The position numbers were made by a program, and so were the translations under genes. A stretch of DNA of 64,000 bases from Catonia carolina (Eukaryota; Arthropoda; Insecta; Hemiptera; Achilidae), in NCBI GenBank assembly GCA_035578175.1, contig JAQMRL010000002.1, positions 137,816,171 through 137,880,170 on the forward strand. The letters run 5' to 3'. Of the stretch, positions 40,801-52,800 are shown piece by piece. The notes below the pieces were generated by a model that was not told the DNA's origin, did no database searches, and worked only from the letters and a program-made list of their open reading frames with translations. Position 1 is the first letter of the stretch. Each line of letters opens with the position of its first letter.

Positions 40801-43800
40801 ACAGAAAAATTAGTACTCCAACTTCCCTCCCACCGTTAATTACTCGCTCTCTCTATAACGGAACTCTCTTTATAGCGGCGGTACCTCATGGTCCCTTCAA
40901 TTCCGCTAAAGAGAGATTTTACTGTATAGATTAAATTATTAGCTATTAAAATCTTTTGTAGACTCATTTTCATTCTGTTTCCTAATGACTGGAGTAATAA
41001 AAGTAACATTAAACCCTTGTAATAAGATTAATGTTGACAGTACATTTTCCAATGTTAATTTCCCTACACAACAAATTTGTTTGGAAGCATGGAGTATCCA
41101 TATAGGGCAAGAGAAAGTAAAAATTAACAAAAAAATGAATAGTCTACAAACGTTTCAATGAAATCTATAAGTGTTGAATATAAAGATTAGTACCTACCAA
41201 CATCTTCACTAGCAGCTCTAACTAGTCGTCTTCCAACATACAATGGATCCTCACCACCTTCCAACATTCTAGTGACCCAGTACAATGCAGCATTATCATC
41301 TGAAGCTCTTATTGACTTGTGAACTGCTGATATGATATTGTAATGCTCATCTCCTTTCCTATCATAAAGTAGATGAGATCGCTAAAAACAACATTTATAA
41401 GTAACAATAAAATAATAAATTATATTATATATATAATTTATAATTTCTGGGACCGAGATGGACCGAAAATGGATATAGATTACAGAAAACATCTAAAGTT
41501 GAAGAATATTCTAATATAGAGACAGACATGAGGAAAAGACGCCTTAAATTCTATGGCCATATAATGAGGCTTCCCGATCACAGACTAACAAAAAAAATAG
41601 TAAAATACGTAGCATCCCTCGTTAATGGAGGAGAATGGATCCGAAATGTTAAAAAAGACTTGGAAATGGCTAATATTGTGAAAGAAGACTTGGACACAAG
41701 AAACAATTTTAGGAGGAAGGTTGAGAAATGGGAAGTTAAACCAGAGACAAAAGCTCCGAGAACTGGAGTAAAATGGAGTGAAGAAAGAAAAGCTAAATTC
41801 TCGCAAGAAATGAAAAACTGGTGGGCAAATAAAAAGAGCAACAAGAAACCCCAAAACTGAACCATCTTTACTTAGCGTCTTCCACTTTGGGAGTTTTACG
41901 ACTAGTAATAATAATAATAAATGAGTTCACACATAAAATAAATGTAGACAACTAATGAAAAAAATAAGGAACTATTATGAGAACCCCATATCAACATTTT
42001 ACATAATCAACACTCATAAAAATCAGAATAATTTTAATTCACAATCTTCAAGATCATACATAGCATCATATTAAAACTAATACGAGAGTTGTTTTATTAC
42101 TAAAAGTTACATATACTTTATGGCTACTTTTCGACATAATCACGTTGAACATTGAAGCATTTGTCGTACTTATGGGCGAACTTTCCAATAAGCTCTTCAC
42201 AAAATGTTGCCGCCAATGAATTTAAATCAATCTTGATGTTGTCTTGTTGTTGTCAGCACCTCGTTGTGTTTCTGGAGTTCATGTCCAGCCAGGGATCATG
42301 ATTAATGCAGTTGTTAATTGTAAACCTGTAAAAAGTTTGCAGAGAGCCATTCAAAACAAAAGAAGAGGTGTGCTGACTTCTCATCCATGAAAACGTCTGT
42401 TCTCACAGTTTTGGTGCAACCCAACGACTCCATGAGCAATTTCAATGGGATATTTTCGATCACCCACCATACAGTCCCAACCTACCATTGAGTGACATAC
42501 ATTCATCTTTTCTTTGAACTGAAGAAGTGGGTACGAGGCCAGCTAGACTAATGAAAAGCCTCAACACAACGTGAAGGTTCATTTAAATTCATTGGCGGCA
42601 ACATTTTATGAAGAAAGTATTGAAAAGCTCGTTCACAGGTACAAGTGCTTAAATCATCGAAGTGATAACGTCGAAAAGTAGCTGTACGTGTAAGTATGAG
42701 GGCCAATCATAGAGTAAATGACACCTTTGCCATGTTTTAGATTTGAAAGGGATATATTAATGTATTGTAGTGGCAGCACTGGTTATATTGTTGTCTCCAT
42801 ACTACCGTAGTAGCAAGTCTGTACAACATTCAGGGCTTCTGTAGTGTCGTATTCAATATGGTGTGTCCCTTAAAAGTGCGTTCAGTAGTTTGATTTTTGT
42901 GGGCCAAACATTACAACTGTTCAGAAATTGATCACCAAATTATCGAGGTACATGGTGAGACTACGAATGCAATGTCACACCCAAGGATGATCTCAAAATG
43001 GTGCAAAATCTTCAGAGACGGAAAAAAAGATGTGAGTAATGAATCACTTGCTGGGCATCCTTCAACTGTAAACACAATAGCTAACATGGAATGTGTAAAT
43101 AAGATGATTTTGAGTAACCAGCGCATTAAAATTAGAGAGATTGCAAGTGACCTTAATCAGTTATGGTACTATGTTTACGATTATGAAAACTGGAGTATTT
43201 CAAACATGTTATGCAAGGTAGAGATATACAATCTGCTGCAATCAATTATACAGGGAAAAACAAGACAGATGAATGCAGTAAAATGGAAAACATTATGGTT
43301 GAAGCACCTCTGAGATTGGTATCACTGCTTCTCTGCGATTATTTTAAAGAAAAGTGTCATGAGAAGGCACCCAAATGTCTTAAAACTTTTAAGTACCCAA
43401 TAATTTTTTTTCCTTGGGTTCGAATCCCATTCACGCATGGCATATTTTCATATGTTACAAAAAATCACCTTCACCGCCTGCATTAGCAGTAATTGCAGAA
43501 GAGTCAGACGTTAAGCCAAAAAGAAAGTCTTAAAAATTTCTGATACGACTTTGCTCTTATTCGCTTAGAAAGGAAAAGAAAACAGTTTGTTGTCTTAATA
43601 GCCATGAGCACAACTAATAAGCTCACAAGCAAATTCAGGAAAAAGTAGTTGTTCATAAAATATAGTTTTAAGCTACAATCATCAAATGGCATTGTCATGA
43701 GCATATTGAAGTAAAAATATCAAATTTCATCATTAAAATTACCTTAATTCCATCTTTAATATTATCTAGTGTTATGTGACCTTCATTTCTCTGGGACTGA

Positions 43801-46800
43801 ACAGCAAGCTGAAGACTATTTAAAGCGATTCTAGCATCACCATCACACATTTCAGCCAACCACTGAATGGATTCTTCATCAATACTGTTACAGAAAAACA
43901 ACAAAACATTTTCATTACAAAATTCACAGGTATTTCTACCTTCCAGTTTTGCAGTAACAGTACAACACTAAATAAAAATTACAGTAGGCCTACTACTGCA
44001 GTAGTATTTAACAAATGTAATTGGAAATGGTGAATAGTGTATAAATGGCTAACATAACAAATAATTAAAAAATTTGGTGTGAAACACTCACACAACTCTC
44101 TCTTGCCAATGCAAATAATTAACAATAAACCTAACATTAGTAATAAAAATTAGAAATAAACAAAAAACCAATCTCAATAAACATAACCTAATTTTAATCA
44201 TGAATGAAAGACGCAAAATGAAAAGCAATCTCAATTTGGCTTAAAAATGCGGAAAATTACTCTTTCACGCTAAACTAGGGTCTGTAGAGAAAAATGCTCA
44301 AAATAAAAGTCGTAGATCTTTTAATTTCCTATAAATTTGATTATACACTTTTGTCGTAAAATGCATACTAAGGCTGAAATCAAAACAAAATAAATTTTTT
44401 ACACGTTTTCATGAGAAAATAAACCAAAAATCACTAATTACCGCTAAACTAAGTGTTATACAAAAAATGTTTAAAATAAAAGTTGTAGGATTTTAAATTC
44501 TCTACAACTTTTATTTTACATATTTTTGCACTAAAATGTAGCTATATTAAAGCCTCAATCTGAAAAAACAATTATTTTTATGTGAAAACAGCCTTACCAA
44601 GAATTTCAACAGACATGGCGCCTAACCTATCTTGTAGAGCATAAAAATTTAGTAAATTTTGTTAGTAAAGTTTGTACGATGTTCCGTTCTTGAGATATTC
44701 TGTTCACACACACACACACACCGATCGCTAAAAACATGTTTTTTCGGTTCAAGGGGTCTGAAAACGTGTAGATCCGGTGAAAAGTCGATTTCGAAAAATT
44801 GACATGAAAACAATACTTTCCTTCCTATGTATTTCCTTTGAAATAGAGCAGCTGGTAGGACCATTAAGACCACCTAAAAGAAATTTCTGTCTCAAGACAT
44901 GTTAAACTTGGTTAATTATTGGTCCACAATAATACTGTGGATATATTGTTTACTCAAAGCGTTTACTTTAACCCTATAGCCGGAAATAACATTTTTCTAG
45001 ACCGGCAGAGCATTTTTAGCGTCTGGGTCACCGAACCGTAAAGAAATCATTAAAAATTTGTTATAAATCACAAACCCTACCAGGTGACATATCAAAATAA
45101 CAAGGAAACTTAGGAAAATAGAATAAATAAATAATTGAAATTTTAATCGAACAGTAGGGATGCTGAAGCTATTTGAAAATAATTTTTAGACAAATATTTT
45201 TCTAAAATTTCAGATGACACTATTGTTTATAACTTTCTTATGCTCTACTTTCAAAATTCATTATATATGAATCGTTATGTATAATGTTTGTTTCGAAATA
45301 AAACAACAAAAACAATTCTACGAGGTAGGGTCAAAAATTTCCCGGAATGGTCGCTTACAGTCACGTATTTGTAAGCTGAAAGGGAAATTTTTGTTTGTGA
45401 GGTTGGCATAACTGGTAGTGAATGTGCTTTTGAGGTTAGCAGGCAGTTGTAGTTGGTTCCGTGCGTTCGGTGTTTAATATTGTAGATCGTAGTTTCTGTC
45501 TTTCGTCGGATTGTGCAATGTCGTCATTAGAGCAGCGTGGCAATATTAAATTCTGTGTGTTGCTGGAGAAATCACCCTCGGAGACTCTTGAGATGCTAAA
45601 AAAAGCATACGGAAATTCTGCGATGAAGAAAACAGCAGTTTACGAGTGGCATAAGCGTTTTCGCGACGGTCGCACAACAATTGAAGATGACGTTCGGACT
45701 GGGCGGCCTTCCACTTCCACTACAGACGACAATGTTGAGCGCGTTCGACAAATTGTGCGTGCGGACAGGCGAACAACCATCAATACTATTGCCTCTGAAG
45801 TTGGTATTTCACATGGGAGTGTTCACAGCATTCTTCATAATGACTTGAACATGCACCGTGTTTGCTTGCACATTGTTCCAAAAATGTTATCCCCTGAGCA
45901 AAAGGAAATGAGAGTGACCATGTCCAGGGACTTGATTGAAATGGCTGATGCAGATGACAGCTTCCTGCGCAAAATTGTTACAGGTGATGAGACATGGTGC
46001 TTTCTTTACGACCCTCAGACAAAACGGCAGTCCGCTGAATGGAAGTCAAAAACTTCACCAAGAAAACAAAAATTTCGCTTGGACAGAAGCCGGGGTAAGG
46101 TGATGTTGGAGGTGTTTTTTGATTACCGTGGAGTGATTCATTATGAATTTATTCCTGAAGGGAGAACAGTAAATAAAGAATTGTACACAGAGATCTTAAA
46201 ACGGCTACGAGATGCAATTCGACGAAAACGACCTGAAAAATGGGCAGAGAATGACTGGTATTTGTTGCACGACAATGCCCCAGCACATCGATCCCTAATG
46301 GTGAAACAATACCTTGCCAAGAATAATGTTACCACTCTGGAACATCCTCCATATTCTCCCGATCTCGCACCACCAGATTTCTACCTGTTTCCAAGGTTAA
46401 AAATGGCATTGAAGGGACATCGTTTTGCTGATTCGTCAGAGGTGATTGAAAATGTGACGGAGCGGCTGAAGGAACTTTCAAAAAACGGCTTTCAAGAGTT
46501 TCCAACAATTATATGAACGGTGGAATAAATGTGTAGATGCAGGAGGAGAGTATTTTGAAGGGAAATAATGTAAGAATGTTATAAATATTTTTAATAAATT
46601 TTTAATAACCAATTCCGGGAACTTTTTGACCCTACCTCGTATGTTCAAAACTGAATAAAATATATACAAAAACACTTCATGTGTACCAAGAAATAACCAA
46701 ATTCAGGTCTAAAATAGCATGGTTTCAACAGAGAAACACAGGCAGAATATGCAACTAAAACTATTGTATTATACGTAAAAATTTACTTTATATATTACTA

Positions 46801-49800
46801 AACTGTTGTACAAAACAGGAATGCTGTCTGTAAATGAATTTAAAAGAAAAACGACAACATTGCAATGCTATGAAGCAAATGCGATTTTGTGACGCGACCA
46901 TTTCAAGAAGCAGAACATCGTCTCAAAATCGATGATTGCTGGCTCTTGGGTAAATAAAGAATGTACGCGTCTTTATTTAAACATTACAATACAAAATATT
47001 TTATAAAAATAAAATAAAATATTTATGAATACGATGCACGGGAAGTGTTCTTAACGGAACTACAACACTCAACAAATAACCATCTCTATCTATCTATAAT
47101 ACAAAATTAACACTTCTTTTAAATTCAATTTCTAAAAAAAAAATAGAAAAACTGAATTTACATAGAGAAAAGAAAAATTTTACGCAAGTGATATGATACC
47201 TGTACTGTAACTTTTCAAAATTATTTTGTCTAGAAGTTCCAGAGATACAAATTTTCATTTTATTTACAGCTTTGGTTAATATTCGTAAAAGATCATCAGT
47301 TTTTAGTTTTTCTAAAACAATAACTCGACATCTGCTTAGTAATGCATTGTTTAAACTGAATGATGGATTTTCAGTAGTTGCACCTATTAATACAATACAG
47401 CCGCTTTCAACGTGAGGTAAGAATGTGTCCTGAAATGAAATAAATATTATATACAATACAGTCAATTATAAAGTAGGATTAGTGTTTTTTTTATAAAAGA
47501 TGAAATATTGGCGAAATACAACCCGCACTCAACATATTTGGTAGCTCATGGACATAAATAATAAATCAATTTGGCAAAGTTGTTAACATACTAGATTACA
47601 AAGGAGAAGGTCTAGGGTTCGTTTTCTGAAATTTTAAGATGTTAAACCTCACAGTATTGCTAATGACCAAGCTGTTGATGCAACTTTTAAAGAAATCATT
47701 TAGGTAGGTACCTTCAATGAGCTGCCACATATTTGTTTCCACTTAACAGAAGACATATTTTCTTCGGTGCAACTATAGTACGTGCCTACCGCGTTATGTT
47801 TAGTGAACTTTGTATTTCTTGATGTGGTAGCACTGTCTCCTAGCACTTTTGGTGCGTAAATATTCATATATTTTACAGGTTATATAAACTAAATTAGGTT
47901 ATGTGAACATTAGGTTACCTGCATTCAATGGTTAACCATACGCGAAATTATGTAAATCCACAAACAGGAGCCAATACACAAGCAATTGAGAGATCATGGT
48001 TGGACACAATAGTAAACATTCTTAAACAAAAAAGAGGCGTTCCGAAAGAATTATTTCATTCGCACCTTGACCATATATCATGGAAAATTATGAGAAAAGT
48101 AGACCCTCATTTGTTCAGTGCTTTTCTCAATGACATTCACAGTGTGTACCACGAGCAGACTGACAAAAATAACTGGGCGAATCCTTATCATATTATTAAT
48201 TATAGTATTATTTGCTATTGTAAATTTTTGTATGTAATATTATCATAATAATTAAAAAAGTATATTATAATAATTATCGTATGTAATTTGTCCTATTTTC
48301 TTAATATCACATAACCTATAAAATATGTAAATATTTACGCGCCAAAAGTGCTAATGAACAGTTCTACCACATCAAGAAATACAAATTTCACTGAACATAA
48401 CACGGTAGGCCATGTACTATAGTAACACCTTTTCTTCAGTCCACTTTTTACATCAGTGGTTTAAATTATAATTGCCAACAATTAATTTCTATTATAATGC
48501 CGATTATCCAAACAAAAACGATCCGAATGTCCGATTATTTCAACCACTTTTGGAGAATATTAATTCATCTGAATTTATTTACAGTTAACATATTTCAGTA
48601 AAAATGTATACTCCATTGAAATTTCTTAAAAAAGCCTGATTCCTAAAGAAAATTTAAGGTTTGAAAACAAGAAGAGCAGAACAACTCACAGGTCCTCTGT
48701 ATAAAACACTTACATGATCTCGCCACTCATAAGCAAAAATCGGCATTAAAAAAAGGCTTTATTCGACTTTTTAAAGAAATAAGATTTAATGGAAGTTTTT
48801 TATTCTATCGGCTATATGTATGTATTACTTTTCTCATTCTTTGTTGATTTGGACCATACCTTAACAAACTAGAGACTACAGATGAAAGCGAAGCATAGTG
48901 ACCTAGATCACAGCACAAAGCCAATTTACTTTTGTTAATCGTATCCTGCATTGTCATATTGTGGACCTGCTGTAATGACAGTCTAAAAAAAATTAGCTAG
49001 TTTGGTAGAACAGAGTGTGACTTACTGAAGGGGCAACCTCACATCCGACCTTGGCTGTTATTGGCTAGATCTTATCTGCAGTCTTTAGTTCGTTGGTGTA
49101 TAAGGTACAGGGTTTAAAAATTATACTGGATAAAATAGTAATTAAACTTAGAATTAATAAATGTTCTTAATTTATTTCAGAGCTGGATATTACCTTTGAA
49201 ATAATAGCACACGTTGATTTGTCAAATTATCTGAATTTCTGACCATCTATTTCCTATTCTGTTTAGATTAATTCAAATTATTGGTGTTCTGAAGTAATTA
49301 ATATTTTAATTTTTGTATGTTTTTAGCAATGATGTCTACATAACTCTTGGCTTGGCATAAATAATTCTATGAAGTGATAATACGATTAAAAACTGCCAGA
49401 CATGACTGGGAAATTGCATGAAATAAAACTTTTTTTATAAACAATAAACATGTGAAAATACTATACTATTTTTCAAGGCTGATGAGCTCTATGAGTATGC
49501 ATTGCCCCCTACCCACTTTATAGCAAGCCAATTTCTTGCCAGCAACGTTACCAATAATTTTTTTTGCGTCCTGGAGACTCCAGGAGGAGTATAGGACATA
49601 TCAGTTATAACACCTGAAATACATATAAGAAATACACAATGTATCACTACTATCAAGAAAAAAATTCTTGTACGCTATAAAAAGTTTCACCGATCAAGTA
49701 ATTTTTCAGATTTTTTTTAAAGGAATGCACATTATCACAACATTTTAAAAATTGAAGTAATTTATTCATGAATTTTCTCCCTGCATAAGTAGGTTTTTGT

Positions 49801-52800
49801 TCAAACAATCTTGTGGAGTGATTAGCCACATAATAATCATTTCTGTTTCTCGTGTTATGATTGTGAACATTGAAATTCTGCATAAAATGATTTTGCCTAA
49901 CATACATAATCACCTCAAAAATAAAAATGTAGAGAGAGGGAACTGTAAGCAATTTAAGCTCCTTAAATAGTGGCCAGCAGAGGTTATCTGGTTAGCTCCC
50001 ACCATACACCTAATAGCTTTCTTTTGAATTTTAAAAACCCTATTCTTATTACCTATGCTAGAATTACCCCATACTAAGATACCATAATGGATATGAGACA
50101 GAATGAGGCCATGATAAGCTGCCATTAGCAATTTTTTGCTCTTGTAGCACTGTTAAATATTTTGTCAGCCATTTTTTTTGGTCTTTTTAATATCAATTAT
50201 AACCTATAAACATACAATCAGCTGATTAAATTTTAAAGTATTTCATGTTAACGCGCTCTATAATCGATGTGTTCAGTACGAGATGCAAGACGAGAGTGAA
50301 CTATTGCGGCTCTTATACGCATGCGCGTGTAATGTTTGTCAGGTACAATCTGGCAAACGTTCTGATTAGTCTAAACGTGTGTAACAGCAGAGCTCATCAA
50401 CCGGGAACAGCATATTAAGTAACAAAGAACTACAAAATAAAAGTTATGTACAATTACCTGTTGTAATTTATTGAACCGATGAATTTCATCCATGAATAAT
50501 ATTGTTCTACGTTTGAAACTATTCAATTCATTTTTAGCAATTTTAATAACATCCTTCACTTCATTCACTCCAGTCATTGTGGCAGATAATTTAACAAATC
50601 TAATTGAACCAAATTCTTTACTCTGCACATTTTTACTAATTATATGAGCCAGTGTTGTCTACAAACAAAAAGAACATAATAAATATAACTAACATTAGTA
50701 GCTAATTAATTCCTCTCTGACAACAAAACAAAAATCTTGTCTAAAACTTTTTACTTTTGATATTGTAAATTCATTTTGAAGCAGGATCCTAAGCAAAAGT
50801 CCAAGTTTCATCAAAACCAAGCTCCTAGATCATCTTGGATGATCATATTTTGCACAGCGTCAATGTTTTCAGGAACAACAACCGACTTTGGACGACCTTC
50901 ACGAAATTCATCATTGAGAGAGCGACGACCACGGTTGAACTCGTTATACCAGCGTTTCACAGTGGCAAAGGATGGGGCTTCATCACCAAAAGTGGAATTA
51001 AGTTGTCTAGTTAATACACGTCAGAAATCGTAATAAATCATTGTACGAAAGTTTTTACGACTAGGTTCCATTTTTTGACAGACACAATCTTTTTAAATGG
51101 CTACAAACGACACAAACAATGCTTTGTTTACAATATATCTGGTGTAGGTTATTGTTAAAAATGTCAAACTTTCAAATAAAAACATCAGCGATACCCAGCA
51201 ACAATCAGTGCTGCCAAGGCTCAAAATATAAATAGTGACCCTCGTAGTTTTATGCCACTTAGGTGAAAGCTCAATGAGAAATTATTAATAAAAACAAAAA
51301 TCTATTGTAATTAAGTATTATACCTGAATACAAGGTTAAATATTGGGTACTTACTTTTCCACAGCCAGGAGGCCCCCAAAGAATCATACTTGGAATCTCC
51401 TTTTTTTCTAAAAGTGAACGTAATATTGTATTTTGACCAAGAACATGTTCCTGACCAATATATTCATCCAATGATGTAGGTCTCATCTGTTCAGCCAAAG
51501 GAACAGAGAGTTCCACATTACAATTACTTGACCCTGCATCCTGAAAAGATCATTTTATTGAGATTCCTCAAAAGAACAAAACACTGCTAAAATGTAGAAA
51601 ATATTCTGTTAAAAATGGCACAATACATTACACTCCAGCATCTTATCTATTTTCATATAAATTCATAGAACTTCACTTAAATATTAAAGAGTTAATCTAG
51701 TTACTATTCACTGGAGTCATAAACTGCCTGTAAAAAAAATTATGGATGTTTAACTCATACAATCTCTATTACTGTTAAGCCAGTATGTTAATATATAAAT
51801 TGAGAACTCAGTGTCAGAAAAATCACATTTTTGCGGCTTTTTTTTTGTTCACGAATTGACCTGCTATGGATCACGTTACCAAGTTGTTCCTCTGGCCTAC
51901 TGTATTTGCCAGCTTCCCTTGCGTTTGGCCCATAACGCCTTCATTCTCGCGCTTTGCTGCTGTCTCCTCTCCTCTGACCATTCGCCACCATTGCCCCGGC
52001 ACATCCTCCTGCTCTCAATCGCCCCAGATTCCCTTATCACTGCTCTATAGTGCTCTCTGTCCTGTGTGTCCCGCGGTGTTAATCCTATCTGTTCCAGATT
52101 CAGTTTAGTTTCTTTGGCCCATGTGTAGTTCCTCTTACCCTGGTTTACGAAGTCAAATACCTGTTTGACCAATCTATTGTTACTCATCCTGCTGAGATGC
52201 CCAAAGAATACCAGTCTGCGCTTCCTCATCCGTGAGACGATGCTCTCTGAGAATTTATACACGTCTTGGTTGTGCTGCAGTCTCCATCCCTCCGTGGTCA
52301 TCCTGCCCCCCATTATCTTCCGTATTATCTTCCTGTCCAATCCCTCAATCTTCCTGAGGCCCCTATTAAGAAGCAGCGTTTCACGGGCGTACAGTGCTTC
52401 GGGTTGGATTGCCATGTGATAGTGTCGCTTCTTAGCATTTTTGGAGATGCACTTCTTGCTGTATACGCTGCGTGTTGTTCTAAATGCATTTTTGCGGCTT
52501 TTATTTTTACAAAAAAATTTTTGCAGCTGTTTTACAAAAAACATAACTTACACTATACCCAGAGCATATACAGTATACAAGCGGAACGTTTTGTAGGTTA
52601 ACTGTACGAATACAACCGTTTGTTACTGTAAACAGAAACGCTTTGTTTCTCGAAATGTTAATATATAAATTGAGAACTCAGTGTAAGAAAAATCACATTT
52701 TTGCGGCTTTTATTACATTATTTCTTACTAAGAAACACACCTTATGGTTGTGTAGAAAGATTAGTTTTGAACCCACAGCTGAATTTTTATGTTGCAGTGT

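Larger units (their letters stand above)
38590..41115. repeat. Large inverted repeat enclosing a Tigger remnant
   Basis: The left arm 38590-39015 (minus the MITE) is mirrored by the right arm 40925-41115: CCAGTCATTAGGAAACAGAA against TTCTGTTTCCTAATGACTGG, CATTAATCTTATTA against TAATAAGATTAATG. The right arm ends in GGCAAGAGAAAGTA, the terminus of the 900-bp family, so the two families are related. Confidence 0.6.

Noticed and set aside
41578..41865. Minus-strand Phe-rich frames as membrane proteins
   Set aside because: They are antisense readings of the LINE C-terminus on the plus strand.
44985..45060. piggyBac left end (TTTAACCCTATAGCC)
   Set aside because: No matching inverted end with TTAA was found downstream.
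50776..51033. 85-codon plus-strand frame as a gene
   Set aside because: Reverse strand of a mariner N-terminus; the Arg/Ser-rich translation has no domain.
52413..52544. N-terminal extension of the LINE fragment
   Set aside because: The Lys/Phe-rich residues before [12 protein letters not shown] do not resemble any LINE block and fall in the duplicated GCGGCTTTT repeat.
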